NCBI GenBank assembly: GCA_021769625.1
Contig: JAETSN010000005.1
Location: 1 to 64,000, forward strand
Direction: 5' to 3'
Length of the DNA: 64,000 nucleotides
Source: [Clostridium] symbiosum
GTDB taxonomy: Bacteria > Bacillota > Clostridia > Lachnospirales > Lachnospiraceae
How positions within the stretch are numbered: the stretch's first letter is position 1; each line of letters begins with the position of its first letter. Below, piece by piece: positions 51,746 to 61,132 of the stretch. The notes beneath the pieces were generated by a model. It saw nothing but the letters and a program-made list of their open reading frames with translations, did not search any database and was not told the DNA's origin. A program made the position numbers and the translations under genes.

Positions 51746-52273
51746 TCAGAATGTATCTTCCCAGAGCACCGTTTTCCCCGTCCGTAAAGATTCCGGCAGA
51801 TCGATGATCCTCTGGTTGCTGGAACCCCGGAAGCGGAGCCCCAGATCTTTTAATGCCTGTACGAACTCACCGTCCACCAGGACATCGAAATAAGAAAGCA
51901 GTTCCCTCGTCTCTTCCCACTCCGCGCACATTCTTTCCAGTACGTCTCTCTCAAAGGTATAGCCTGTATAACACCAGATATCCTTTCCCGGCAGCTCCTT
52001 TTTCACCCGGCGGATAAAGGGCAGAAGCCCCTGCTGGTTGCTGTGCTCTAAAGGTTCTCCTCCCAGTAAAGTCAGTCCTTTTACATAGCCGGGGCGCAAA
52101 GTGTTTATTAGTTCATTTTCTGTATCTGCGGTAAACGGGCTGCCGTATTTGAAGTCCCATGTCTCTTCATTAAAGCAATTCTGGCATCTGTGGGTACAGC
52201 CGCTGACAAAAAGCGTCACCCGTATACCGGGACCGTTCGCAATATCACATTTTTTGATCTCAGCATAATGCAT
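51746..52273 (-). CDS. nrdG: Anaerobic ribonucleotide reductase activating protein
   Basis: 175 aa. The radical SAM cluster is FVSGCTHRCQNC, with the CxxxCxxC of NrdG. TLLGGEPLEHSNQ is the GGEP motif for SAM. It produces the glycyl radical on NrdD. It is about 2.8 kb from the nrdD start, with a DUF2284 gene and nrdD upstream of it, and has its own promoter. That promoter has the same layout as the nrdD promoter. Confidence 0.95.
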   Translation of the reverse strand: MHYAEIKKCDIANGPGIRVTLFVSGCTHRCQNCFNEETWDFKYGSPFTADTENELINTLRPGYVKGLTLLGGEPLEHSNQQGLLPFIRRVKKELPGKDIWCYTGYTFERDVLERMCAEWEETRELLSYFDVLVDGEFVQALKDLGLRFRGSSNQRIIDLPESLRTGKTVLWEDTF

Positions 52274-52299
52274 AATTGTCTCCCATCTTCTTAAGATAT

Positions 52300-52342
52300 A
52301 CTATATATTGTAGCATTGTTTTTCTTATTGTCAAGATTTTGT
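52300..52342 (-). promoter_or_regulatory. nrdG promoter with tandem NrdR-type boxes
   Basis: On the minus strand TTGACA (52329-52334) and TACAAT (52307-52312) form the promoter with a 16-bp spacer. ACAATATATAGT (52300-52311) overlaps the -10 and matches the NrdR box. A weaker box ACAAAATCTTG (52332-52342) covers the -35, 31 bases upstream, about three helical turns. Confidence 0.75.
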
Positions 52343-52433
52343 GGAGTAAACAACACATCCCCTTTTTTACAGTAACGGCATCCAACATTTCCGGGAGCGT
52401 GTCTTCTCTTATCCGGCTGGCAAATTCCTCCTG

Positions 52434-52808
52434 TTATACCGGATCCATCCCATACAGCCGCTTTAAATCCTCCAGATTGCAGAGCAGCGCGCCGAAGTAT
52501 GTCACCGTATTCGGCCCATTATTGTATTTGACCTGCGCCGACATTGCCAGCTCGTTCACAAAAATCCCATTGGCCTCCAGATCATACTTTCCGGTGAGCA
52601 CCAGCATTTTCTCATAGGCACGGATCCTCTCCGCGCATTCATCTACCGTTCCCACCGCCGGAGGGCAGGCCCATGTCTTCCCGTACTTCTGACAGGTGTT
52701 CGCCTCACACATTTTCCGCACTTCCTGTGAAAAACGGATATCCCCAATATCTACAAGACCGTATTCATAAAATCCGGCCGCCTTTAACTGCTGTTCTAAA
52801 AAATTCAT
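52434..52808 (-). CDS. DUF2284 metal-binding protein, apparently internally shortened
   Basis: 124 aa. The start matches DUF2284, with Cys residues in MCEANTCQKYGKTWACPP. After KYDLEAN the sequence goes straight to a family C-terminal segment, VKYNNGPNTVTYFGALL. DUF2284 proteins usually have about 170-200 residues, with a Cys-rich block in the middle (CxxCxxC, then a KARPSMEA-like part). That block is missing here, with the frame kept. Function of the family is unknown. The gene lies between nrdG and nrdD, 105 bases after nrdD with a terminator between. Confidence 0.75.
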   Translation of the reverse strand: MNFLEQQLKAAGFYEYGLVDIGDIRFSQEVRKMCEANTCQKYGKTWACPPAVGTVDECAERIRAYEKMLVLTGKYDLEANGIFVNELAMSAQVKYNNGPNTVTYFGALLCNLEDLKRLYGMDPV

Positions 52809-52834
52809 TTATACTCCTTTCCCACAGTAAAAAA

Positions 52835-52871
52835 CAACGGGGCAACGGCCCACCTGCTGTCACCCCGCTTG
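52835..52871 (-). terminator. Terminator of nrdD
   Basis: CAAGCGGGG pairs with CCCCGTTG (one G-T pair) and is followed on the minus strand by TTTTTT. It lies about 45 bases after the nrdD stop. Confidence 0.75.
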
Positions 52872-52913
52872 CTGTTTACTTTTTGCAAACCCGCTTTATA
52901 TCGAGGGTCCCTT

Positions 52914-55115
52914 TTAAAGATGCAGCACCCTCTCCTTAATCTCCTGCGTCCTTCCCTGATTCCAGAACTGGGTTCCGATATAACCGCAGGTTCTTCTCGC
53001 CACGTTCATCTTATCCTGGTCGCGGTTTCCGCAGTTCGGGCATTCCCACACCAGCTTGCCATGCTTATCCGTAATGATCTGGATTTCCCCGGTATAGCCG
53101 CATTTCTGGCAGTAATCGCATTTTGTGTTCAGTTCCGCATACATGATATTCTCGTAGATGTACTGCATCACAGTCAACACCGCTTCCAGATTATCCTGCA
53201 TATTGGGCACTTCCACATAGCTGATAGCGCCGCCCGGTGAAAGAGCCTGGAACTGCGCCTCAAATTTCAGTTTATCGAAGGCGTTGATCTCTTCCGTCAC
53301 ATGTACATGGTAGCTGTTTGTGATATAGTTTTTATCTGTCACACCGCTGATGATACCGAAACGCTTCTGCAGCGCTTTCGCAAATTTATAGGTTGTGGAC
53401 TCGAGCGGTGTCCCATACAGGCTGAAATCAATGTTGGATTCCTCTTTCCATTTTTTACACGCCGCATTCAGGTGCTCCATCACTTCCAATGCAAAAGGCG
53501 TCGCTGTCGGATCCGTATGGGAGCGTCCCGTCATATATCTGGTACATTCGCATAGTCCCGCATAGCCCAGAGAGATCGTGGAATAGCCATCATATAACAA
53601 CTTATCTATCGTCTCTCCCTTTTTCAGCCGTGCCAGCGCCCCGTTCTGCCAGAGGATGGGCGCTACGTCCGAGGGCGTTCCCTTTAACCTCTCATGCCTG
53701 CACATCAGCGCCTTATGGCAGAGCGCAAGCCTCTCGTCCATGATATTCCAGAATTTTTCCTTGTCGCCGCCCGAAGTACAGGCAACATCCACCAGATTCA
53801 ACGTCACAACACCCTGGTTGAATCTTCCGTAATATTTATGTTTTTTCGGGTCATAATTTCCGGCATTTGCCAGATTTCCGATATTTTTATCCGTAAATCT
53901 GTCTGGAGTGAGGAAACTCCTGCAGCCCATGCAGACATACACATCGCCCTTTAACTCTAACATCACCTTCTCGGAGATGTAATCCGGCACCATCCTCTTC
54001 GCTGTACATTTTGCGGCTAGCTTTGTCAGATACCAGTATTTGCTGTCCTCGTGAATATTATCCTCCTCCAGCACATAGATCAGTTTCGGGAATGCCGGTG
54101 TGATAAACACGCCCTTCTCATTTTTCACTCCCTTGATCCGCTGGTTCAGCATTTCCTCGATGATCGAGGCAAGGTCATCCCTTGTCTGCCCTTCGGGCAC
54201 TTCATCGAGATACATGAATACCGTGATAAACGGCGCCTGTCCGTTGGTGGTCATCAGTGTGATCACTTGATACTGGATCATCTGTACACCGCGGTTGATC
54301 TCTTCTTTCACACGCATCTCGGCGATCTGGTTGATCTTCTCTTCGTCCATCGGGAGATCCGCGCGGTCAAACTCCAGCCTTACCTGCTTGCGGAGTTTCT
54401 CACGGCTCACCTGCACAAACGGCGCCAGATGGGATAAGGAGATACTCTGTCCGCCGTACTGGGAACTCGCGATCTGAGCGATCGCCTGTGTCGCGATATT
54501 GCAAGCAGTGGAAAAGCTCTTCGGTTTATCGATCATCGTCTCGCTGATGACTGTGCTGTTCTGCAGCATGTCCTCTAAATTGACAAGACAACAGTTGTGC
54601 ATATGCTGCGCAAAATAATCCGCGTCATGGAAATGGATGATCCCTTTCTCATGGGCTTCCACGATATCGTTCGGCAGCAGGAAACGCTTTGTGATGTCCT
54701 TGCTGACCTCCCCCGCCATATAGTCGCGCTGCACGCTGTTTACAGTCGGGTTCTTGTTGGAATTTTCCTGCTTTACTTCCTCATTGCTGCACTCAAGCAG
54801 GCTTAAGATCTGTTCGTCGGTGGAGTTTGCCTTCCTGACAAGCGCTCTTCTGTAACGATAGGTGATATAACTTCTCGCCACCGTGAAAGCACGCTGGTTC
54901 ATGATCTCGTTTTCCACCATATCCTGAATCTCTTCTACGGAAAGAGAACGATTCATTTTTTCACACTGACGGATCATATTGTCAGCGATCACGTCGATCT
55001 GACGGTCTGTCATTTTTTCGGCATCCACAACGCTGTTGTTTGCCTTTCTGACCGCCGCAATAATTTTGGAAATATCATAGGCTACTTCCTGGCCGCTTCT
55101 TTTAATAATCTTCAT
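52914..55115 (-). CDS. nrdD: Anaerobic ribonucleoside-triphosphate reductase
   Basis: 733 aa. An N-terminal ATP-cone (about 1-90, KRSGQEVAYDISKIIAAVRK) is followed by the glycyl-radical enzyme barrel. The zinc site shows CDYCQKCGYTGE and WECPNCGN. The radical loop RRTCGYIGTQFWNQGR places the glycine at about 711. It reduces ribonucleotides to deoxyribonucleotides without oxygen, activated by NrdG. The promoter carries NrdR-type boxes. Confidence 0.97.
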   Translation of the reverse strand: MKIIKRSGQEVAYDISKIIAAVRKANNSVVDAEKMTDRQIDVIADNMIRQCEKMNRSLSVEEIQDMVENEIMNQRAFTVARSYITYRYRRALVRKANSTDEQILSLLECSNEEVKQENSNKNPTVNSVQRDYMAGEVSKDITKRFLLPNDIVEAHEKGIIHFHDADYFAQHMHNCCLVNLEDMLQNSTVISETMIDKPKSFSTACNIATQAIAQIASSQYGGQSISLSHLAPFVQVSREKLRKQVRLEFDRADLPMDEEKINQIAEMRVKEEINRGVQMIQYQVITLMTTNGQAPFITVFMYLDEVPEGQTRDDLASIIEEMLNQRIKGVKNEKGVFITPAFPKLIYVLEEDNIHEDSKYWYLTKLAAKCTAKRMVPDYISEKVMLELKGDVYVCMGCRSFLTPDRFTDKNIGNLANAGNYDPKKHKYYGRFNQGVVTLNLVDVACTSGGDKEKFWNIMDERLALCHKALMCRHERLKGTPSDVAPILWQNGALARLKKGETIDKLLYDGYSTISLGYAGLCECTRYMTGRSHTDPTATPFALEVMEHLNAACKKWKEESNIDFSLYGTPLESTTYKFAKALQKRFGIISGVTDKNYITNSYHVHVTEEINAFDKLKFEAQFQALSPGGAISYVEVPNMQDNLEAVLTVMQYIYENIMYAELNTKCDYCQKCGYTGEIQIITDKHGKLVWECPNCGNRDQDKMNVARRTCGYIGTQFWNQGRTQEIKERVLHL

Positions 55116-55222
55116 ATTTTACTACTATCCTTTTTTTGCCCGTCTTCTCACAAAATCCTACGTTGGGCTCCCCGTATGATTCCCCCTGTGGCAGACGCCT
55201 TTCCCTTAATTTTGAGACGTCT

Positions 55223-55265
55223 ACTATATATTGTATCACCGTTTTTTCCCTTGTCAAGATTTTGT
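55223..55265 (-). promoter_or_regulatory. nrdD promoter with tandem NrdR-type boxes
   Basis: On the minus strand TTGACA (55252-55257) and TACAAT (55230-55235) have a 16-bp spacer. ACAATATATAGT (55223-55234) overlaps the -10. ACAAAATCTTG (55255-55265) lies 31 bases upstream. The same pair, with the same spacing, precedes nrdG. The 5' leader is about 100 bases long. Confidence 0.78.
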
Positions 55266-55330
55266 AGCCAAGAATAACTCCTCAAAATCAGATGTAAAAT
55301 TTAGGACATTTGCACAAAGGGCTGATAAAA

Positions 55331-55360
55331 GCAGGTATCTGTAAAGGTACAGATACCTGC
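55331..55360. terminator. Terminator of the FGGY kinase gene at 55380
   Basis: The perfect 12-bp stem GCAGGTATCTGT with ACAGATACCTGC has a 6-base loop and TTTTATC following on the minus strand. On the plus strand AAAAAA follows, so it acts on the minus strand. Confidence 0.8.
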
Positions 55361-55379
55361 TCCAAAAAATAATATGTAT

Positions 55380-56978
55380 TCAGCTTTTCATATGATCCAC
55401 TGCCGCTCTTTCGATCGCAAGCCCCGTGCTGTAGAGTTTCATAAATTTCTCAAAGCCCTCCACATCCGCCGCATCTGGCTCCATCACATAAGCTTCCGCA
55501 TCTCCAAACACCTTGTTATCCAGATATGTACCGAGATCCTCCCCATCCTCTTTCTGGATCATGTATGATGCCAGCAGCGCCATGCCCCATGCGCCGCCTT
55601 CCCCTGCGGTAGCCATAACCGATACCGGCGTATTGGTCGCCGCCGCCAGATAGCTCTGCGCCACGCCTTTTGTCTTGAACAGGCCGCCGTGTCCCTGCAG
55701 CTTATCGAGGGTTACGCCCTCCTGTTTGGTAAGGATATCAAAACCGGTCTTTAACGCGCCCATTGTCGTGTAGAGGTTTGCGCGCATAAAGTTTGCCAGA
55801 TTAAATTTGCTGTCGGGTCTGCGCACCAGCAGGGGCCTTCCCTCGTCAAAACCGGTGATATGTTCTCCCGAGTAATAGTTGTAAGCGAGCACATCGCCGC
55901 AGTCCTTATCTCCCTCCAGAGACTTATTGAACAGCACGCCGAACAGTTTACCCATATCCACTTCCATGCCGTAGCTCTCTGCAAACTCCTTAAAGATGCC
56001 CACCCATGCGTTCAGATCGGAAGAGCAGTTGTTGCAGTGCACCATCGCCACCGCATCGCCGCTTGGCGTTGTCACGATATCAAGCTCCTCATATGGTTTG
56101 GACAGATCGTTTTCCAGCACCGCCATACCGAAGATGGATGTCCCGGCGGACACGTTGCCGGTACGCCTTGCCACGCTGTTGGTAGCCGCCATACCCGTGC
56201 CTGCATCCCCTTCCGGGGGGCACATCGGGATACCTGCCTGCAGAGCGCCGCTCGGATCTAACAGTTTCGCGCCCTCCTCGGTCAGTGTTCCCGCATGTTC
56301 ACCTGCCACCAATACTTCCGGCAGGATCTCCTCCAGTTTCCAGTCAAATTCTCTCGGCTCTATCAGAGTATCAAACCGCGCTATCATATTCTTATTAAAT
56401 TTCTTTGTCGCGATATCAATAGGGAACATACCGGAAGCCTCGCCGACGCCGAGCACTTTCTTTCCCGTCAGCTTCCAGTGGATGTAACCCGCCAGCGTGG
56501 TGAAGAAGGCCACCTCGGAAACATGTTCCTCTTCATTTAAGATCGCCTGATACAGATGAGCGATGCTCCATCTCTGCGGGATGTGAAAACCGAACAGTTC
56601 GCTCAGTTCTTCGCTCGCCTGTCCTGTGATCGTGTTTCTCCATGTCCTGAAAGGTACAAGCAGGTTATTTTCTTTATCAAACGCCATATAGCCGTGCATC
56701 ATGCCGGAAAAGCCGATCGCCGCAAAGCTGCTTACCGCCACGCCGTACTGTTTCTGTACATCCTCCACAAGGCTCTTATAACAGTCCTGCACACCCGCCC
56801 AGACCGCATCCAGAGAATAGGTCCAGATGCCGTCCACAAGCTGGTTTTCCCAGTCATGGCCGCCGGATGCGATAGGCTGGTTCTTTTCATCCACCAGCAC
56901 CGCTTTTATCCTCGTGGAGCCAAACTCGATACCCAGTACCGCCTTTCCGCTTTGAATCAGTTCTTTTGCATTGCCCAT
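55380..56978 (-). CDS. FGGY family carbohydrate kinase, first copy
   Basis: 532 aa. The N-terminal FGGY domain has the phosphate loop [15 protein letters not shown] and [13 protein letters not shown]. The C-terminal half shows [20 protein letters not shown] and [16 protein letters not shown], the sugar and ATP sites. It phosphorylates a sugar or keto-sugar with ATP. It resembles the xylulokinase/ribulokinase group but I cannot name the substrate. The other FGGY kinase lies 144 bases upstream on the same strand. No isomerase, epimerase or aldolase is adjacent. Confidence 0.85.
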   Translation of the reverse strand: MGNAKELIQSGKAVLGIEFGSTRIKAVLVDEKNQPIASGGHDWENQLVDGIWTYSLDAVWAGVQDCYKSLVEDVQKQYGVAVSSFAAIGFSGMMHGYMAFDKENNLLVPFRTWRNTITGQASEELSELFGFHIPQRWSIAHLYQAILNEEEHVSEVAFFTTLAGYIHWKLTGKKVLGVGEASGMFPIDIATKKFNKNMIARFDTLIEPREFDWKLEEILPEVLVAGEHAGTLTEEGAKLLDPSGALQAGIPMCPPEGDAGTGMAATNSVARRTGNVSAGTSIFGMAVLENDLSKPYEELDIVTTPSGDAVAMVHCNNCSSDLNAWVGIFKEFAESYGMEVDMGKLFGVLFNKSLEGDKDCGDVLAYNYYSGEHITGFDEGRPLLVRRPDSKFNLANFMRANLYTTMGALKTGFDILTKQEGVTLDKLQGHGGLFKTKGVAQSYLAAATNTPVSVMATAGEGGAWGMALLASYMIQKEDGEDLGTYLDNKVFGDAEAYVMEPDAADVEGFEKFMKLYSTGLAIERAAVDHMKS

Positions 56979-57122
56979 AATGATTACCCTCCATTTTTAC
57001 TTTTCCGCAGTTTTCCCGGTATATATGGTTTAAAAATCATTTCACACAGTCCCCGGTCTTCTGCTGATTCCATTTCCCTTTCTTCTATCATAAATGCTGC
57101 CGGAAAATCTTACAAGCTGTTT

Positions 57123-58661
57123 TTAATGCTCATCTTTATATTGTTGTATCGAATCCCAGAGCCCGTCCAGCGCTTCGATCGTCTTACAGTACAGTTCATA
57201 TTTTTTATCATAGACGGCCGCCCTCTCCATATCCGGAAGAACCGGTGCCGAGATCCGGCACATATCTTTTGCCGCGCCTGTGATATCCTCATAAGCCCCG
57301 CTGGCTGTCGCGCCGATCAGCGCGCACCCGAAGGCTCCCGTCTCGTTCACCTGCACGCTCTCCACGGGCAGCTTCATCACATCCGCAAACATCTGCGTCC
57401 ACATGGGCGAGCGCGCCGCGCCGCCCGCAAGACGGATGGATCTCACCGGCTCTTTTCTGGTCTTCAGAAGCTTCTCCAAATGATACCTGTGGCAGAAAGT
57501 AACTCCTTCGTACACGCTCCGCAGCAAATGTTTTCTTGTATGGAAATTACTGATTCCCACAAAACTTCCGCTGGCGTTGGGATGCACGTTGCTCGCCATC
57601 AGAAACGGCAGATACACCGGGCAGAATTCCTCTGCCGGAATCTCCTCCACCCACGCGTTCATCTGTTCGTAAACGCTCGTCCCGTTCTTTTTGCACTCCT
57701 CACGCAGCTCCGGAAGCAGATTTTTCATAAACCACTCATTATTTCCCGCGGAAGTCGGACTGCACTCTTCCACCAGATAATACCCCGGCAGGCAGAAAAA
57801 CGAATTCATCATGACACTGCCGTCCGTTACAGGTTCCCTGCCGATATACTCGTTGATGCTCCAGGTTCCCGCGATCATGCAGATATGTTCTTCATCCGTG
57901 ACACCCACCGCCACCGCGCAGGCATCGATGTCAAAAGCCCCGCCTGCCACCGGCGTTCCGGCCTTCAGTCCGGTCTTTCCTGCCGCTTCTTCCGTGATAT
58001 GTCCGCAGATGTCCGTGGAATACTTAAGCGGCGGCAGTTTTTCCATACACCCGGAAAGTCCGAACAGGTCAAGGAGCTCCTGATCATACCCCCCGGTGTG
58101 AAGATTGACCAGATTACATCCCGAATAATCCGTGCGCTCCGCAAAAGCTTCCCCCGTCAGACGAAATCTCACATAATCTTTGCAGGCGAAGATCCACTGT
58201 GTTTTTTCCAGCGTCTCCGGCTCATTGTCCTTTAACCACGCAAGCAAAGACACCGGCTGACTGCTCAGGATATGCTGGCAGGAACGCTCAAACACTTTCT
58301 CCTCCGTCCCATCTTCCTTCCACTGCACAGGATAACGCCACGCCCTGTTATCTGTGGAAATGATACCGTTTCTGACAGGCCTGTCATCCTTCCCCCAGAG
58401 ATAAAGCCCTTTACCGTGGCCGCAGACCGCCACACAGGCGATCTCCTCACCGGAGATCCCCGCCTTTTCGATCGCTCTCCGGATCACTTCACAGTTGGCT
58501 TCCCACATCTCGTCCATGTCCCGCTCAGTAAAACCGGGCTTCGGCACGAGCATTGCCGTATCCATTCCGGCAACCGCCACCTCTTTTCCGGTTTCATCAA
58601 AAATAGCGGCCTTTGTCGCTGTCCCGCCGTTATCTAATCCAAGATAATACCTCATAATCAT
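57123..58661 (-). CDS. FGGY carbohydrate kinase, L-xylulokinase-like
   Basis: 512 aa. The phosphate loop GLDNGGTATKAAIFD is followed by LVPKPGFTERDMDEMW, VAVCGHGKGLYLWGKDDRPV and VSLLAWLKDNEPETLEK, a run that resembles LyxK of E. coli. The C-terminal ATP motif RLAGGAARSPMWTQMFAD is intact. It probably phosphorylates L-xylulose or a related ketose. Start could be the third codon (MRYYLG); both have plausible sites. Together with the kinase at 55380 it could form part of a pentose or pentulose route. Confidence 0.8.
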   Translation of the reverse strand: MIMRYYLGLDNGGTATKAAIFDETGKEVAVAGMDTAMLVPKPGFTERDMDEMWEANCEVIRRAIEKAGISGEEIACVAVCGHGKGLYLWGKDDRPVRNGIISTDNRAWRYPVQWKEDGTEEKVFERSCQHILSSQPVSLLAWLKDNEPETLEKTQWIFACKDYVRFRLTGEAFAERTDYSGCNLVNLHTGGYDQELLDLFGLSGCMEKLPPLKYSTDICGHITEEAAGKTGLKAGTPVAGGAFDIDACAVAVGVTDEEHICMIAGTWSINEYIGREPVTDGSVMMNSFFCLPGYYLVEECSPTSAGNNEWFMKNLLPELREECKKNGTSVYEQMNAWVEEIPAEEFCPVYLPFLMASNVHPNASGSFVGISNFHTRKHLLRSVYEGVTFCHRYHLEKLLKTRKEPVRSIRLAGGAARSPMWTQMFADVMKLPVESVQVNETGAFGCALIGATASGAYEDITGAAKDMCRISAPVLPDMERAAVYDKKYELYCKTIEALDGLWDSIQQYKDEH

Positions 58662-58821
58662 TCCTCATACCTTTCCGCAGGTGAAAAATCCTTTTTCACG
58701 CTCGCCTTCTTAATGTCTACTTTATCATATTCCACGCCAAAACGCATCAAAAAATATGGCGGCCACTCATGTTTTCAACTACAATATGACAAATTTTCTT
58801 CTTTCTTTTCATGGATATCTC

Positions 58822-58850
58822 TTGTTCCAAATAATTCTGCATGATAGAAT
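58822..58850 (+). promoter_or_regulatory. Sigma-A-like promoter of mtnN
   Basis: TTGTTC (58822-58827) and TAGAAT (58845-58850) are 17 bases apart. The rest of the 308-base gap upstream of mtnN shows no further supported feature. Confidence 0.45.
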
Positions 58851-58969
58851 TATGTTTACAGAATAAAACTGCAAAATGAATGATACAGTAAACGACAGTC
58901 CTGCAGATTCACTGTCCGGTTACAGACGGAACTGCTGACAGAAAAACATTTACAGAAAGAGGGATCACC

Positions 58970-59674
58970 ATGACAAAAACAGGCATCATCGGCGCGATGG
59001 AACTGGAGGTCGCCACGCTGAAAAATTTAATGAAGATAAACACAGTCACCGAAAAAGCCGGGATGAGTTTTTATGACGGTACATTGAGCGGAAAATCCGT
59101 GGTCGTTGTGCGGTGCGGATACGGCAAGGTTAACGCCGGGATGTGTGTACAGATTCTGGCGGATCTGTTCGATGTGACCCATATCATCAACCTCGGCGTG
59201 GCCGGTTCCTTAAATCCAAAGCTGGATATCGGCGATATCCTCATCTCGGAAAAAGCCCTGCAGCATGATATGGATTCCTCCCCTTTGGGCTTTGCGCCCG
59301 GCCAGATCCCGGATATCGATGTTCTCGCTTTTCCCGCGGACCGGAAAATGATCGATACGGCGGTTTTGGCCTGCAGGCGGGTAAACCCTGACATCAATGT
59401 CCTCACAGGGCTTGTCGTGACAGGCGACCAGTTTATCTCCAGCAGAGAAGCAAAGGACAGGCTTGTCACCGTTTTCCACGGGGACTGCGCCGAGATGGAG
59501 GGCGCCGCCGTTGCGCAGGTTTCCTATTTAAACAAACTGCCCTTTATCATCATCCGCGCCATCTCCGATAAAGCGGATGATTCCGCAGGCGAGATCGATT
59601 TTCCGACCTTTGAAAAGCAGGCGGCGGAACACTGCGCAAAACTGACTGTAGAATTTATCAGAAGTTTTGCATAA
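58970..59674 (+). CDS. mtnN: 5'-methylthioadenosine/S-adenosylhomocysteine nucleosidase
   Basis: 234 aa. The N-terminus TGIIGAMELEVATLKNLM and the segments NLGVAGSL, TGDQFISS and CAEMEGAAVAQV, with the catalytic Asp in RAISDKADD, identify it. It hydrolyses MTA and SAH to adenine plus the thio-ribose product. It stands alone between a promoter and a strong terminator, opposite ahcY. The genome thus has both the nucleosidase and the hydrolase route for SAH. Confidence 0.96.
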   Translation: MTKTGIIGAMELEVATLKNLMKINTVTEKAGMSFYDGTLSGKSVVVVRCGYGKVNAGMCVQILADLFDVTHIINLGVAGSLNPKLDIGDILISEKALQHDMDSSPLGFAPGQIPDIDVLAFPADRKMIDTAVLACRRVNPDINVLTGLVVTGDQFISSREAKDRLVTVFHGDCAEMEGAAVAQVSYLNKLPFIIIRAISDKADDSAGEIDFPTFEKQAAEHCAKLTVEFIRSFA

Positions 59675-59733
59675 AATTGATCAGAGTGCGGACAGCTTAT
59701 GCTTCATCTTTTTTTCCGCACCCGTGCGCATAT

Positions 59734-59778
59734 AAAACCGCCGGAGCAGTCTTTTATGTTTGCTGCTCCGGCGGTTTT
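59734..59778 (+). terminator. Strong terminator of mtnN
   Basis: A perfect 16-bp stem AAAACCGCCGGAGCAG with CTGCTCCGGCGGTTTT and a 13-base loop, followed by TCTG, lies 60 bases after the mtnN stop. Confidence 0.9.
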
Positions 59779-59800
59779 CTGTATTGCGCATTTTTCATTT

Positions 59801-59857
59801 CCGCGGACAACGAGCCAAATAGATGTGTCCGCACGTATATTTGGCGACTGCCGCGGG
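59801..59857 (-). repeat. Structured repeat family 2, copy E3
   Basis: On the minus strand: CCGCGG, loop CAGTC, GCCAAATA, a variable apical part, TATTTGGC, loop TCGTTG, CCGCGG. Stem and loop order match copy E1, while the outer and inner stems differ in sequence. It ends 9 bases after the ahcY stop. Confidence 0.75.
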
Positions 59858-59866
59858 ATTATTGAC

Positions 59867-61117
59867 TTATGCCAGCGTATAACTGTTCAGATATTTCTCC
59901 TGCTCCTCGGTCAGCACATCGATCTCTTTTCCGAGAAATGCCAGTTTTCTCTTTGCCACATCGATATCCACTTCCCTGGGTACATCGATCAGTTTTTCCG
60001 TAAGCTCGCTGCCGTGCTCCACCAGATATTTCGCGGACAGCGCCTGGATCGCAAAGCTCATATCCATGATCTCCGCCGGATGCCCGTCCCCTGCTGCCAG
60101 ATTCACGAGACGTCCCTCCGCCAACACAAAGATCCACTGCCCCGTGGGAAGCTTATAGCCCATGATGTTCTTTCTCTGTTCCCTTGTTTCCAGAGCGATC
60201 TCACGAAGGCGCGCCATGTCGATCTCACAGTCAAAATGTCCCGCGTTGCACAGGATCGCGCCGTCTTTCATCACCGCGAAATCTTCCTCATCGATCACCT
60301 TGTCACAGCCGGTGACAGTCACAAAGAAGTCACCGATCTTAGCGGCTTCGTTCATAGGCATCACATCAAAGCCGTCCATCACCGCTTCGATCGCCTTAAT
60401 CGGATCGATCTCCGTGACGATGACCCGCGCGCCGAGCCCTTTCGCCCTCATGGCAGTTCCTTTGCCGCACCAGCCGTAGCCGGCAACCACCACGATCTTT
60501 CCTGCAACGATCAGATTTGTGGTACGGTTGATGCCGTCCCATACGGACTGTCCCGTCCCGTAGCGGTTATCAAAGAAATGCTTGCAGTCCGCATTGTTTA
60601 CGCGCACCATCGGGAACTTTAATTCCCCTGCATGGTTCATCGCTTCCAGACGGATGATACCGGTGGTTGTCTCTTCACAGCCGCCGATGATCGCCGGGAT
60701 CAGTTCCGGCATCTTTGTGTGAACCATATTGACAAGATCTCCGCCGTCGTCAATGATGATATTGGGGCCCGCCTCCAGTACATGCTGAATATGGGAATCG
60801 TATTCCTCCGGCGTGCTGTTGTACCAGGCATGGACTTCCAGCCCGTCCTTCACCAGCGCAGCCGCCACGTCATCCTGTGTGGAGAGGGGATTGGACCCTG
60901 TCACATACATATCAGCCCCGCCCGCTTTCAACACCTTGCACAGATAAGCGGTCTTTGCTTCCAGATGCACCGAGAGGGCAATCTTCTTCCCTGCAAAGGG
61001 CTTCGTTTCCGAAAACTCTTTTTCCAGAGTACGCAGCAGGTCGCAGTTCCGCTTTACCCACTCGATCTTTCTTTCGCCGGATTCGGCTAAACTCAAGTCT
61101 CTGATTTCACTGTTCAT
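59867..61117 (-). CDS. ahcY: Adenosylhomocysteinase (SAH hydrolase)
   Basis: 416 aa from the ATG at 61117, chosen because CTGGAGG lies just upstream; a longer reading would run into the family 2 repeat. Motifs are ALSVHLEAKTAYL, VTGSNPLSTQDDVAAAL, the NAD-binding VVVAGYGWCGKGTAMRAKGL and a CNAGHFDCEIDM block. It splits SAH to homocysteine and adenosine, pulling methylation forward. It is unusual next to mtnN, since many bacteria use one route. The SAH/MTA deaminase gene is upstream on the same strand. Confidence 0.95.
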   Translation of the reverse strand: MNSEIRDLSLAESGERKIEWVKRNCDLLRTLEKEFSETKPFAGKKIALSVHLEAKTAYLCKVLKAGGADMYVTGSNPLSTQDDVAAALVKDGLEVHAWYNSTPEEYDSHIQHVLEAGPNIIIDDGGDLVNMVHTKMPELIPAIIGGCEETTTGIIRLEAMNHAGELKFPMVRVNNADCKHFFDNRYGTGQSVWDGINRTTNLIVAGKIVVVAGYGWCGKGTAMRAKGLGARVIVTEIDPIKAIEAVMDGFDVMPMNEAAKIGDFFVTVTGCDKVIDEEDFAVMKDGAILCNAGHFDCEIDMARLREIALETREQRKNIMGYKLPTGQWIFVLAEGRLVNLAAGDGHPAEIMDMSFAIQALSAKYLVEHGSELTEKLIDVPREVDIDVAKRKLAFLGKEIDVLTEEQEKYLNSYTLA

Positions 61118-61132
61118 TTTTTTTCCTCCAGT

